Shown: in pieces, positions 22,771-34,804 of the stretch | How positions within the stretch are numbered: position 1 is the stretch's first letter | Layout of the letters: each line of letters starts with the position of its first letter | Source of the DNA: Euryodendron excelsum | Lineage: Eukaryota; Streptophyta; Magnoliopsida; Ericales; Pentaphylacaceae | Reading direction: 5' to 3' | DNA length: 64,000 nucleotides | Assembly: GCA_033060915.1 (NCBI GenBank) | Contig: CM065384.1 | Location: 36,170,001-36,234,000, forward strand | Program-made: the position numbers and the translations under genes | Notes under the pieces: model-generated | Told to the model about the DNA's origin: nothing | Seen by the model: only the letters and a program-made list of their open reading frames with translations | Database searches by the model: none

Positions 22771-23487
22771 GCCACATCTGACATTATCCTACGTTTTTTT
22801 TTTCCTTTTATGTTAATAGGTTGTTCTGCCATGCAAATTTCTCGTTTAAATTTACTTTAAGAAGTCTACTGCAAATGTTGTTATATATATATATATATAT
22901 ATCTCCACCATTCTATGGGGAATCTAATCTTCACTTACCCCAAAGAGGTGCAATTTAATTTGTATAGGAAGGAGGATGGCAATGAATTACAAGTATCAAA
23001 GGGTACATGCTTTCATGAGATGCACTTAGCCTCTTCTTCTTTTTTTCCTTCCGATATCACTGAAACTGAATCATTGCAATATCTCTTGTGGCTAGTCATT
23101 AGTTATATAATGCATAAAATTTACATTATTCATGTGTACAGTTAGTCTTTTACGTGCTCAAAAGAGTAGTCAGTCAAAAATTTAAACATGTAACAAAAAA
23201 AAAAAGTGATGCATGAACAATTAGCTCCTTTCCAAAGATCATAGTTCAATTATTATTAATCATTCTATAAATTGACAGTAATTGCTCCCATATGAAAAAA
23301 AATTATTTAATGTTTTTAAAACACTATATCATTTTTGCTACTCTTTTCATACGGGAGTGGGATTCCCACGAGAGACTCACTCCAATGGAAATTCACCCCA
23401 ATAAACAAGTAATGTTTTAAGAATATTAAATAATTTTTTATATAAAAAAATTATTCAGTCTTTTTTAAGTATTATATAAAACAAAAA
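22771..23487. other. 3' flank without supported gene
   Basis: AT-rich. A 76-codon open frame at 22918-23145 has no recognisable domain and no duplicate support, so it is not called. 23340-23440 is paralogous to 10490-10600. Confidence 0.4.
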
Positions 23488-23990
23488 CTTGAAGATGCGA
23501 TGGAGGTCAACCAGTCAATAGGTATGAACAAAAATTCTACACCTCCCAACCCCCAATACACGGAACTTCCACTGGAAATGCGATTTTCAATCAAATGTTC
23601 TGCTAGGCCATGGGACAAAGACTTGATGATGTGATAGTGGGTCAACCAGTCAATAGGTATGAACAAAACTTCCACACATCCCAGTCCCCAATACACGGAA
23701 CATCTACTGGAAATGCCATTTTCAATCAAATGGTCTGTTAGCCCATAAGACAAAGACTTGAGGATGTGATAGAAAGACTTGATGATGTGATGGTTGGGTC
23801 AACCAATAGGTATTAACAAAAGTTCCACACCTCCCAGCCCCCAATACACGGAACCTGTACTGGAAATGCCATTTTCAATCAAATATTCTGTTAGCCCATA
23901 GGATAAGGCCTTGATGATGCCATGCTTAGGTTAACTAGCCAATAACTATGAACAAAAATTCCACATCTCCCAGCCCACTGCAAATTGTCA
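23488..23990. repeat. ~133-153 bp tandem repeat, about 3.5 copies
   Basis: Units start near 23488, 23621, 23756 and 23909 with the motif CTTGATGATGTGAT and contain 'CAATAGGTATGAACAAAA' and 'CCCCAATACACGGAAC'. A 22 bp partial duplication lies in the third unit. A single related unit is at about 10625-10670, so the expansion happened after the segmental duplication. Confidence 0.85.
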
Positions 23991-24403
23991 TTTTAAAACA
24001 AATAATATTTTTTTAAAAAAATTATAAAATTTTTTTATTAAAATAATATAACAGTTATATTTTTATAATTAAAAATTAACATAATGTATATTTTATTTTA
24101 AAGTAAAAATTCACCTTCAATCACATTATTTTACACATAAATTTTATATGAATTTTTAAATTATATAACATTACTCCTGTTAAAAACTATGACCAACCAA
24201 AAATTGAGTCAGATTAAAAAAAAACAATTGTAATCATCTGAACTTGTTTCACGATCTTGTAAGGCCATTAATCCATTGGCCAGCAAAGACGTCCAACTTA
24301 GCTATTTATGACTGACTAACTCATAAAATTACTATTTCAATTAACTAATAAAGAATTACAATTTCCACAAGCACAATTTTGGGGCCAGATTTCTACGTCC
24401 AAA

Positions 24404-25392
24404 GTCAAAATAACACTTTCTATTAAAATAATTCCCTATCTAACTCTATCCCAAAAATAATTTCCATTCTAACATTATTTGGGCCAACTTTGTTGCTTCA
24501 TTGGAATTTTATCAATATATTGGAGTTTTTTATTATAATAAAACTAATATATGTATGTGTGTATATATATAATATGAAATTACCATCAATGTTAGAATCA
24601 ATGCTCCTGGAAGAATTTCAAGACTTTGGTTGCCGTCAATTTTTCAACTTCATCATCGTTGAAATATGAACCAATGCCGAACCCATCGATAAATCTACCA
24701 TGTGTGAAGGGAATTTTATTCCCCGATTGATTATAGAAATCACTTGTAGCCATTGATCAAAACATCTCTATTAGTAGTTATCATCCACCTTACACTAGCA
24801 CTTTGCTAACTATGGAACATGCAATGTATTTTTCTAGTGATAGATTTGTGAACAGTTTTTGTCCCTGAACACTTAATTAACTGGGAAGGTTACAACAGTC
24901 TATATTTACTCTTAATTTTTTTATTTTTCTGGGTTGCAGGAAATGTATTCCTCATGAACTGAAAATTTTTACCCTCAAACAATAAAATTCCATGATCTAA
25001 TCAATCAATTCCTTTTCTTGCCTTAGATTTTGCGTCATCTAAATAGAAGCTTTTAGCAAAATCTACCAGTTTATGCATGTAGATGCATACATATATATAC
25101 ACCAATAATACAAACAAAGACTCCATATAGTGCTATATACATGTACTACACTTTTTGGGAACCCTGAATCTTGTTTTCTTCACAAATAATTGCGCCAGAA
25201 GACTTTGATTCAAGCATTGATGGAATATATAAAAATTATATCTATTTTTCTTGGTTTTATTATAATAAAAATTCGAATATGTCAATAAAATTTTAACAAA
25301 GTAAAGAGGAGGTACAAACAATATTAGAATGAGAATTATTTTTGGGAGAGTGTTATATAGGGAATTATTTTCACATATAGTATTATTTTGGC
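24404..25392. mobile_element. Unclassified element with ~140 bp terminal inverted repeats
   Basis: The left end (24404-24550) and the right end (25245-25392, reversed) align through GTCAAAATAA / GCCAAAATAA, AAAATAATTCCCTAT, CCCAAAAATAATT and TTATTATAATAAAA. The paralogous segment at 11120-11150 lacks the element. The interior (~700 bp) has no supported ORF. The TSD could not be settled; AAAG flanks both sides. Confidence 0.75.
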
Positions 25393-25539
25393 AAAAAAAC
25401 TTGTGAAAGCATGTATACAGTAACTATGATGCAAATATGCTTGTGCACTACAACTCATTGCAAGAGGGCTTAGGTTGCAAAAGTGAGGGCAGATATCACT
25501 GCCAACCCTGAGCTCTTGGAACTTGAGAGTGGAATAAAT
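25393..25539. other. Paralogous flank block
   Basis: 25405-25490 matches 11147-11232 almost base for base, marking host DNA between two transposons. Confidence 0.8.
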
Positions 25540-26335
25540 AGGGTAAATTACACTATCCATCATACGATTTACATTGAGTCTCACTTTGTTTATGGACTTT
25601 TTAATTGCGATTGTCAACTCTCTACACTTGCAGTCAAGTTATAATGTGAATCTTTTTTAGTTGTCATTTGTCCGTCAAAAAAAAGTTAATTATACTTTGT
25701 ACTATTAAACTTTACATCAAATCTTACTTTAAGATCTTCATTTTAATTTGTAACAAGTAACTGTCGAGTAAACTCTTATACCTTTAATTTGTTACAATAT
25801 TTTCTTTTACCTTTTGCCAACTTTCATTTAGAAATTAGACAAAAAATTCAAATGTGACAAGCACGTAGCCTTTTCAAGGGCACAAATATGTAAAATACAA
25901 CCCTTTCTTCTAACAATCTATCACAAATCCCTTTCAATTCACTCTAAAATCATGAGTGTAATCAATTTTGTAATGTGCATAATATAATTAAACATTGTGT
26001 AAAAGCTTCACTTTGTCTCACGTGCAATATGCAAGAGTTTTTGGGTAGAAAAGGGAAGATTTTATATTTTTGCTCCCTTGAAGAAGGTCACATGCTCGTA
26101 GTATGAGAATTTTTTGTTTATTTTTCAAATGAAAGTTAAGAGAATGTTAACATTGCAAAAAATAAAAGTGTAAGAGCTTAATTGTTAGAAGTAAAAATAA
26201 ATATCTTAAAGTGAAATTCAGTGTAAAATATATGGGTGTAAAATGTAATTAACCCGTCAAAAAATATCCATGAGCGACTTAAAGTGAGATGTTACATGAA
26301 CTATACGGATGCCAAGTGTTATAATATTGGCGTCA
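25540..26335. mobile_element. Foldback-like MITE with ~200-280 bp inverted repeats
   Basis: Left blocks 'GTTAATTATACTTT', 'TCTTACTTTAAGATC', 'CCAACTTTCATTTAGAAA' recur in the same order when the right half (26095-26330) is read on the minus strand. The outer part 'TCTCACTTTGTTTATGG' also has a match. The halves meet near 25900-26080. No ORF. Ends are approximate. Confidence 0.7.
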
Positions 26336-27038
26336 GTTTTCATTTTTTGCTCTTAAAATCATAATTATTAAAATTGTACTAGACATTAAACCAACAAAGA
26401 CATCGATTCACGGTTCTTCAGTTCAATAGGAAGAAGAACAAGAAATAACCTGAATTAGTGGTTATTATTGATTGTAATATGACTTGCAGGTGCTATACCT
26501 CTTCTTGATTGTAGTATCATATTAGTTGTGACTTGTGATCTAATTATTGTTTCTCTTCTAAGCAATTAACTGCCACCTAGTCCTGATAAGTTCTGAAGAT
26601 ATATGTTGGTCTAGATTTAAGTGCAAAATAAATTATTTGCATTGTCTTTTTTTTTTTTTTTTTTGCTACAAGTATTAAGTCTTCCAGTAGATTATGTTTT
26701 CGAATTATGCAAACTCACCGTCTACACAAAATATATAAACTCCATGCATTGTATGACTAGTGGCAGGCCAAAAGAGGACGTAAGAAAAAATTAAACTTAA
26801 GACCTTATACTTAATATGACAACAAGCGGAATACTGGATCATTTTTCATGGTTGATTGCTGTATCTCTTGCGTATGAAAAGACAAAAGTACCCCAACATC
26901 TTAACTGTGTCTGAAGACTCAGATTTGAAAAGTGAAGAATCTTAAAACAGGAAAAACAGTATAGTATGTTCCTCATCTCTGATCAACTCTTACAACAAAT
27001 GTGATTGCTTTGACTAGACTACGCAATGTTTATTTTTA
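26336..27038. other. Flank relics between two inverted-repeat elements
   Basis: 26460-26620 resembles the receptor-kinase 3' block ('CCTGATAAGTTCTGAAGATAT'), and 27005-27025 resembles 54959-54980 upstream of the intact gene (ATTGCTTTGACTAGA). A T-run lies at 26648-26664. No gene. Confidence 0.5.
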
Positions 27039-28140
27039 GGAAGTTGCTTTTCTCACCCCCCGACACAATTCCTCTCCGGCTTCACTCTAAAACTCTCTTG
27101 ACAATTATTATTATGTCCTCAACTTTCTTCATTTATTTTTTTGTTTTTCAGTTTTGTGTTGTCTTTTTTTTAGTTTAGTTTTTTTTTTTATTAGTTTTGT
27201 TTTTTTAATCAATTTTATTTATTCTTTTTTTATCAATTTTATTTCTTTTTTTCAGTTTTATTTTTTTTGGATAATTTTTTTTTTTTATTATATGTTTGTA
27301 ATCTTTTATTTATTTTTAGTTGTAAATTTTGAGAGCCATTATTTATAAAAATTTTAAAAAATATAAAATATAGATCAAAATAAAAAGTATATATATAAAA
27401 ATAATAAAAATATTAACAATTAATAAGCAAACACACTAATAGCTTGTGAACAAACACTTTTTTTTTAAATAAAAAGTCTCTTAGGCCAATATTAATTTAA
27501 CCATGGTCAGGAAAGGAGAGGTTCTAATATGTGTTAAGTGTTAGAGGATAATTTAAATGGAGAGGGAGGTTCTGATATGTGTCAAAAATTAAATAAAATA
27601 AAAAAAAAAAATAAAAAATTAATGAAAAAATAATAAACAAAACTGATTAAAAAACAAAATTAATAAAAAAAGAAAAAAAACTAAATAAAAATCAAACAAA
27701 ACTGGAAAAAAAAAAACGCAGATGGGGTGTTAGGTTGGAGAGTAATTTAAAGGGAAAGGAAGGTTTTAACATGTGACAAGGGTTAGGAGGTAATTTAAAA
27801 GGAGAGGAAGATTCTGACATGTGTCAAGTGTTAGGAGGTAATTTTAAAGGGATGAGGAGGTTCTAACATGTGTCAAAAATTAAATAAAACAAAAAAAATA
27901 AAAGAATATTGATAAAAAAAAATAATAAACAAAATTGATTAAAAAAAATAAACAAAACTAATAAAAAAAGAAACAAAACTAAATAAATATTAAACAAAAT
28001 TATAAATTAAAAAAAAAAAGGCAGGTAGAGTGGTTCGTGGATTGTAATTTCAAAAGAGATAGAGGTATAAAAGTAATTGCAATGAAAGACAAAAGTGTCA
28101 GAAGAGAGGGACGGTGTGTCAGGAGGAAGAAGCAATTTTC
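27039..28140. mobile_element. MULE-like MITE, 1.1 kb, 9 bp TSD
   Basis: TTATTTTTA occurs at 27030-27038 and 28141-28149. Ends GGAAGTTGCTTTTCTCACCC and, inverted, GAAAATTGCTTCTTCCTCC continue into T-rich left and A-rich right arms that mirror each other over about 250 bp. The right half contains a further internal duplication (about 27515-27740 and 27790-28020, each with 'AGGTTCTAA/GATATGTGTCAA'). No ORF. A 9 bp TSD with long TIRs suggests Mutator-like non-autonomous type. Confidence 0.75.
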
Positions 28141-28149
28141 TTATTTTTA

Positions 28150-29407
28150 TTAGGGAAATGTTAGTCACAGTCAAAATATTAGTCACTTCATTACTCTTTC
28201 ATTATGAAAACGCGACGTGTTTCATCAGCTTGTTTAGTATAATTTTTTTACTTTATTTTTTTAACTCGTAAACAAAAAAAAATAAAAGTTTTTTTGTTTG
28301 TTTTTACTTTTACAACTTAAAGATAAGTAAAAAAACTAAAAAAACAGCTAAGTTGAAAAATCTTACAAAACAGGCCAACCGAAAGAAAATGGCAATGTTA
28401 GATGCTCAAGCTTTTTTAAAAGACATGTCAGTTTTTTTATTATATTTTATTGCTTTTCTCTGGTTTTATAACATTATACATGTCTTTTCCAAACAATAAA
28501 AAAGGGATAAAAAGTGATGTCTGTTGACAATCCGAAGGCAGCAGTTGCAACATTGGGCGGTTTGGTAACATTATCAATTTTTATTTTTTGTTATGTATTT
28601 TTATTATATATTTTTTATAGTTTGATAATGAGTATTTATAAGTTATCGTTATACCAATCATACTAGATTAATATTTTGGTAAGAGATAACACACCTATTT
28701 TAGTGTTTTTAGTTTTTTTTTTTAAATTTTGTAAAAAAACTAAAAAAAAAATTTAAACACACCTTGTTTTTTGTTTTTTCTGAAAAAATAAAACAAAAAC
28801 AATAAACGTTACCACTTATACTGCTTTGAAATTTTTTTTGGTTTTTTAGATAAATTGTAAAAACAATAAACGTTACCACTTTTATTGCTTTGTAATTTTT
28901 ATGGTTTTTTTCAGTTGTCATTTTTTTTTAGAGAAATTGTAATTTTTATGGTTTTTTTAGATAAATTGTAAAAATATTTCTATGTGACCACTTATACTGC
29001 TTTGTGTCTCATACTAGGTAAATTTTTTGTTTTTGAATCAAAATATTTATATGGGTCTAAAATTTGTTAAGGAAAAAAAATAAAGAATAAATGAAATTAC
29101 TTATACTTATCTATTTTTTTATGAATAACCAAAAAATAATATTTTTAAAAATATCTTTTCAATTTCTTCTCTTGTTCTTAGCTCAGCTAAATAAAAGTAA
29201 AGAAATCAGCTTTACTTTTGTGTCTATTCTTCATTGTGTATTATTTTTTGTCTCCCTACCTACAACTACTTAATTTATGAATGATGTGCATGTCTTATTG
29301 TATATAATTTTTAATTCACTATAATATAACAGAATAATATTTTGTTTTATATGATATGTCACACATTAGACATGACAAACATAAAATATGAACTTCCTTA
29401 CATTCTA
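28150..29407. other. AT-rich region with short repeats and a possible MITE
   Basis: No gene. 'GGTTTGGTAACATTATCAA' at 28559 and 'AATAAACGTTACCAC' at 28801 form partial inverted ends of a possible hAT-like MITE (28553-28825). The right-end motif is repeated at about 28868 and, weaker, 28975. Confidence 0.35.
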
Positions 29408-29412
29408 TATTT

Positions 29413-29766
29413 TGTTATGAGGCAGTGGATGGCGTTGAAGCGGTATAACGGCCTCAAATTGCCGACTCCAAACCATTATAAATACAAGCTCTGAAATAGT
29501 TTGAGATACAATTAAAAATAGAAAAAAAAATAAAAAGAAAAAAGTAGAGAAAAAATAGGAAAAAGTAAAGTATAAGAAAATCCTCAATAATTATGTTATA
29601 TTCTATTTGGTCTTGTACTATCAATAAAATCTTAGGTGACTCAGAAGATCTATCTCTAATTATTTCAGACGAACTAATATGATAAATATTTGTCAGTACA
29701 AGAACTATTTCTTATACTTTGTGTTGAGTTATGTTATCTGCTTTATATTCTTTTAGTTTTATAACA
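29413..29766 (+). mobile_element. 5' LTR of copia A
   Basis: TGTTATGAGGCAG...TTATAACA. A TATA box TATAAATA lies at 29477-29484. Paired with the 3' LTR at 53575. Confidence 0.9.
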
Positions 29767-29782
29767 CATTATCAACACGAGA
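29767..29782 (+). other. PBS of copia A
   Basis: 'ATTATCAACACGAG' directly after the LTR resembles the ATTATCAGCACGAG sites found after LTRs of many plant copia elements, with one mismatch. Confidence 0.65.
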
Positions 29783-31324
29783 TTTTAACCAACTGAAATA
29801 AATACTACATTTGTGTTTTTCAAGAAGGGACTTCATTTTACATTTCTCTTTATATTCAAATGTCTTGTTTTCACACATAAGATTTTTCTTTTCTTCAAAA
29901 ATGTATACCTGAAGTCTTGATACATAGTTTGTGAGAAAGATATATAATATCTTATAGCATGCTGGTCAATATTTATTGAATAGTATACACTAATTGTATG
30001 AATATTACTATTTCATTTTTCTTTTTTGAATTTCTCTTCACGTGCTACCTGCTACTTTTGGGATGAAAAGTTTACAGTATAGTTTATTTTTTGTTGAGAT
30101 CCATCCAGAAGTTATGGACATTAAAGAAAATAAATCAAGCATTCTTGAAGAATACTTATTAAGGCCTACAACTTGTTCATTTTAATTATTTTATTTTCTG
30201 TTTTGATTTAAGTTTTATAAGGAAGGTTGTATCGCTTACTCCTGCTTTAAATTCTATTGCTTATCGCCTAATTTAATTTGTGTTACTTTAAATTTTTTGT
30301 ATCTTTAATTTCTGTTGACAAATCTTATTATGGTTGTTGTCTATTTTGATTTAGCATAATATTGTTATTAGAAAATAAACAAGTGCCAGAAGACCGTAAT
30401 CTTTTCAAAAACTTATCCACCTAAAGTTATAAGGTTATGATTTAATACAACTCGAGTCGCAATATTTTACAAGTGGCAATGCATAGAATATGTGCTATGT
30501 AAATCAGCTCACAATAAAAATTATATGGAAGAAATCTTCCTGACGAATATATGTTGAAACATATATTTGACACCCCAAACGTACTCCTATAGTAGCAATA
30601 TTGTGATCGTTAATTCAGAAAAATATTCTGACTAATGTTTTCTATTGTCAAATAAAATAATGAGTTTTTGCTAAAAATCATCAGTCTCGACCTACCGGTT
30701 TTGCACTATTCCCTGAACTGAATGCAATCTCATTTGATGGTCGTGGACGCGGACATGGTCGTAGACGTGGCAAGAATAGTTTTCAAACTCGTGGAAATTA
30801 TCGTAGAGGTAACACTAATCATATGAGATTTAAAAATACCACACCATACCACCAGCAATGGAACAACTCTTAAATAAAACAAGAAAAAGAGAAAGGTTTA
30901 CAAGATAAACCTATTAAGAATTATGAAGATACTTGTTATTGATGTGGAAAAAAATGAAATTGATCACGTACCTATCGTACGGCCAAAGATTTAAGAAAAC
31001 TTTACCAAGCCTCAATTAAAAATATAAAAAAAAAATACATAAATGCATTTTATGGATTTTGATGGTCCAGTTGATATTACTCATCTGGATGTTTCAAATT
31101 TCTTTGAAGATGCTAATAGAAAAATAGATCATTTAATTGGTGATGGAGATGGTCACACTAATGTTATTTCCTAGTTTATTTTGTTTGTTAACGTCTTTTG
31201 TAATATTTTCTTCATATGCTTTTCTTTTTAATAAACTCTTGTTTTAAATAAGTAATTTTAATATTTTTGCATATAGATGCATAGATCGTATCAACACGTT
31301 GATTGTTTCTAAAATAAATGGTGA
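29783..31324 (+). pseudogene. Copia A gag remnant
   Basis: Heavily decayed. 30735-30810 encodes an Arg/Gly-rich stretch ('GRGHGRRRGKNSF') followed near 30940-30990 by a broken CCHC zinc knuckle (C-Y-stop-C-G-K...). Frames shift repeatedly. About 31050-31170 keeps fragments of the region before protease. Confidence 0.7.
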
Positions 31325-31962
31325 AGGCACATATATAGTAGACAATGAAACAACACACGCAATTCTTCGAGAAAAAATATTTTTCATACTTGACATTACT
31401 TGAAGCTAATATTAATACAATATCTGGCACAACAAAATTGATTGAAGGCTCTGGAAGGGCTAATATAATATTGTCAAGAGGAACAAAGTTATGTATCGAT
31501 GATGCATTATACTCTACTAAATCTGCAAGAATCTGATCAGTTTTAAAGATATACGTCATAATGGATATCATATTAAGACGAAAAATAAAGATAATATTGA
31601 ATAGCTTTATATTATTTCTTATATTTCAGGAAAAAATATATATCAGAGAAACTTGTTGCATTGTCTTCTGGATTATATTATACTGTTATAAAAGTTGAGG
31701 AATCATCTGTAGTGACGCACCAGAAGTATTTTGATGCGAACAATTTTATATTATAGCACGATCATTTGGGTCATTCACGGTCAACAATGATGTGTTGAAT
31801 TATAGAAAACTCACATGGACATTCGCTAAAGGACCAGAAGCTTCTTTTGTTAAATGATTATATATGTGCTGCTTGTTTACAAGAAAACTTAATTGTCAAA
31901 CTATCTCATTCAAAGGTAATAGTTGAGTCTTCATCATTTTTACAAAGAATTCAAGAGGATAT
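31325..31962 (+). pseudogene. Copia A protease and pre-integrase region
   Basis: 31325-31536 encodes 'VDNETTHAILREK', the remnant of the copia protease start (D-S-A/G-T normally), then 'ANINTISG' and 'LIEGSGRANI'. 31745-31960 encodes the pre-integrase zinc region ('HDHLGHSRS', 'CAACLQ') and 'FLQRIQ'. Stops and frameshifts are present. Confidence 0.75.
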
Positions 31963-33680
31963 TATTTATTGAATGTTGATCTCCTTGTTGATTTTGATGA
32001 TAACTAAACCTTATGTTATTTTACTAATGTATTTGCTTAGTGTACAGATCAATAAAGATCATAATTTAGACTTAGAAGTTTAACTTTAAGTCTAATATAT
32101 GTCAAAGAGAATACACAACAAGCTAAGATCAAGCAATGTACTCCAAGAGTCATGCAATGTACCAAAACATAACATTGACACCTAATCCAACTTCAAACAA
32201 ATGATTTGTATTCGAAAAAATTGAAGGTGTTCAAATGAAGATTTCATTAAGTATGCATAGACTCAATAAAGATAAACTGAATTTGAAGAGATTGAAGGTC
32301 TCCGAATAAAGACTTTATCAAAGTGTGCAAAGATCAGTTGAAGATGATTTGATTGAGAAGAGATTGAAGATATTCAAGAAGAGAATTCATTGAAATTGCA
32401 TAATCTCTACAAAGAATCTAAGTGAAGATTTTATCTACGATATAATGACTCAATGAAGATGATATGAACTCAGAGAAAATGAAGGTATTCAAGAATAGAC
32501 TTCATCAAGCTTTTAGAAGTCTCATTGAAGCTCGGCAATGAAATAAATAGCTCGGCAATGAGAGCAAGAGCTAGGCAATGAAAGATAAAGATCAGCAACA
32601 AAGAAAAAGAGCTTAGCATTTATAAAGTGAAGCTCTGACAGAGTTGAAATCAAGAAAAGATGATTATCAAATGAAGAATTCGATCCAAATTGAATAAAGA
32701 ACCATCTTGATGTATTGAAGACTTTGATTGATCATCAAACCCTAAAGAGAAAACTCCTTGAAGATCTTATAGTTGCACTGAAGCTGAACTTGATCATGAG
32801 AAGACAGAAGCAAAATTTCTAGCCAATGTGTCAACACATGAAAATGAAGAATCGACACAAAAAGACAGAAGCCAAGAATCTGAAAACAGAATAATCAAGT
32901 GTTGATACATGGACTTGATGTGTCGACACATGGAGACAGTGGATAACATCTGAAAAATACAGACCAGATGTGTTGACACATGGAACCAAGTGTCGACACC
33001 TGGGAAATAACGGCTAGTTTTTCTAACATTATAATGGACTGGACTTGTATTAAATGAGCCCCAACAACCTCCAACAGACGAAATCAATATAGGGGTTTAT
33101 ATACAAGCTTCCAACTGCATTTATATGCAAAAGATACAAGAAAATCAAGCACCACTGATTGATCAAACTAAAAAATCTAAACATTCTTCTTGTCTTCCCT
33201 GTGCGAGCTTTTATTGATTCTATCCACTCTTGTTAGAGAGTTTGTAATTTATTTGTATATCTTTATACACCTGTAAGTAAGAGTTTGAGAGTTCTCTTGT
33301 AGAAGAAAAACTTTTGTAAGTTTGAGTGGAGTTTAGACAAAACCACTTGGTGATTAGAAGAACTTGGGAAGAAATTTTTGTGTAAAAGTGATCTAAGCAC
33401 TTGGTCAATCAGCATCCATTTTATAATTGGAGATTGTATAGTGGAGGAAGACTTCAAGAGGATCTTGGGGTGAGGACGTAGACCACGAATTGTGGTTGAA
33501 CCTCGGTAATTCTCGATGTGATTTTTATTGCTCTGTTTTCCATTCTTCTTTTGATTACATTGCATTATATGTAGATTGTTCACTGTTACATTTATTAGAT
33601 TAATTTTAATTAATCTTTATTACCATTAATTTTTGAAAAACCTAATTCACCCCCCTCTTGAGTTGCCTTTTGGGCCAACA
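31963..33680 (+). mobile_element. Solo LTR, family B (1.7 kb) inside copia A
   Basis: Homologous along its length to the LTR at 439-2187 but in opposite orientation. Ends are TATTTATTGAATGTTG (decayed TGTTGACTCAAGGTTG) and GGGCCAACA. Flanks GATAT (31958-31962) and GATGT (33681-33685) match 4 of 5. Removing it restores the copia integrase frame '..IQ-E-DVCG..'. No PBS or gag follows, so it is solo. Confidence 0.88.
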
Positions 33681-34187
33681 GATGTCTGTGGACTAATACA
33701 TCCTGCATGTGGACCATTTCATTACTTTATGATTTTAATAGATGCATCCACACGATGGTCACATATTTGTTTACTTTCTACCCGTAATGTTGCTTTTGCT
33801 AGACTTATTACTCAAATTATTTGATTACGGGCATATTTTTCAGATTACTCGATTAAGTCAATACGACTAGATAGTGTTTAAGAATTTACATCTCAAGCCT
33901 TTTGTGATTATTACATGTCAATAGGAATTGATGTTGAACACCCAATTACTCACATATATACACAAAAATGGTCTTACAAATCTTTTATAAAACGACTTTA
34001 GTTAATTGCTTGACTTTTACTTATGAAAAAAAAAATTGTCTATTTCTGCTTAGGGACATGCCATATTACATGCTGCATCATTAGTTCGTCTTAAACCAAC
34101 CACTTATCATCAATACACACCATTACAACTTGTCATTGGTTAACAACCAAATATTTTTCACTTACGAGTTTTTAGTTGTGCTGTATA
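33681..34187 (+). pseudogene. Copia A integrase core, first part
   Basis: Encodes 'CGLIHPACGPFHYFMILIDASTRWSH', the rve core start including its first catalytic Asp, 'LLSTRNVAFARLI', then decayed 'EFTSQAF' (second Asp region). Ends at the gypsy insertion in the 'SHLRVFGC.VYVPI' region. Confidence 0.8.
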
Positions 34188-34770
34188 TGTGGGGGAATAA
34201 CCCCCGGCCCAACCCAATGGGTGAGGCCCAATCTGCGCAAATTAAAGTTGGGGCTGCTTGGCAGGCCCAGATCAGAATTAGAGGGAAGGCCAGCTTTGAC
34301 TGCCGACCTCCTTCACAGCATAGCCCAAACTGCGAAAAGCGGGCCCAAACCGCTAGCGGTCTTTGCGCATTAAATGCAGAGTTGACTCGCATTAAATGCA
34401 CAAGCGGCTACCCATGCGACGTCGACGTGAACGTCCGGTCAGCTGGAATTCTCCACGTCGACGTGCGGCGTCAATGATGATGCCTACCCAGCAGGCCATG
34501 AGAGCCTGCTGGTAGGCCAAGGCAAAACACACTCCCTCAAAGATTCTATAAATACCCAAGGCATCGAAAGCCAGGTATGGACAGTTAACTCCAAGTATTC
34601 ACAACTTTCATTCACCTTTATCGATTAAGCTTGCTAACTTAATCTTCAGAGTGTGATCGGCCCACTAAGGGTCGACCCATTCTAACCTCCTTGTCTTGCA
34701 GGAGATACTTAGACTCATCCATTTGGGACTTGAGAGTTCGGCCCAGCCTTCCCGAAAAATCCCACTTATA
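34188..34770 (+). mobile_element. 5' LTR of gypsy C
   Basis: TGTGGGGGAATAACC...CCCACTTATA. A TATA box TATAAATA is at 34547-34554. The last bases are TA instead of CA, while the 3' LTR keeps CA. Confidence 0.92.
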
Positions 34771-34772
34771 AT

Positions 34773-34790
34773 TGGCGCTGTCTGTGGGAA
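34773..34790 (+). other. PBS of gypsy C (tRNA-Asp-like)
   Basis: TGGCGCTGTCTGTGGGAA, two bases after the LTR, resembles the TGGCGCC-starting sites of Tat-type elements with one early mismatch. Confidence 0.75.
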
Positions 34791-34804
34791 GGCTAAGAAA
34801 AACC

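Noticed and set aside
22918..23145. 76-codon open frame after the pseudogene
   Set aside because: No recognisable domain, T-rich tail and no conservation in the paralogous flanks; consistent with chance.
27154..27348. Phe/Ile-rich open frame of 64 codons
   Set aside because: It is the translation of a T-rich arm of the MULE-like MITE, not a membrane protein.
33633..33824. Possible separate small gene starting at 33633
   Set aside because: It reads through the end of solo LTR B into copia integrase; the upstream part is LTR sequence.
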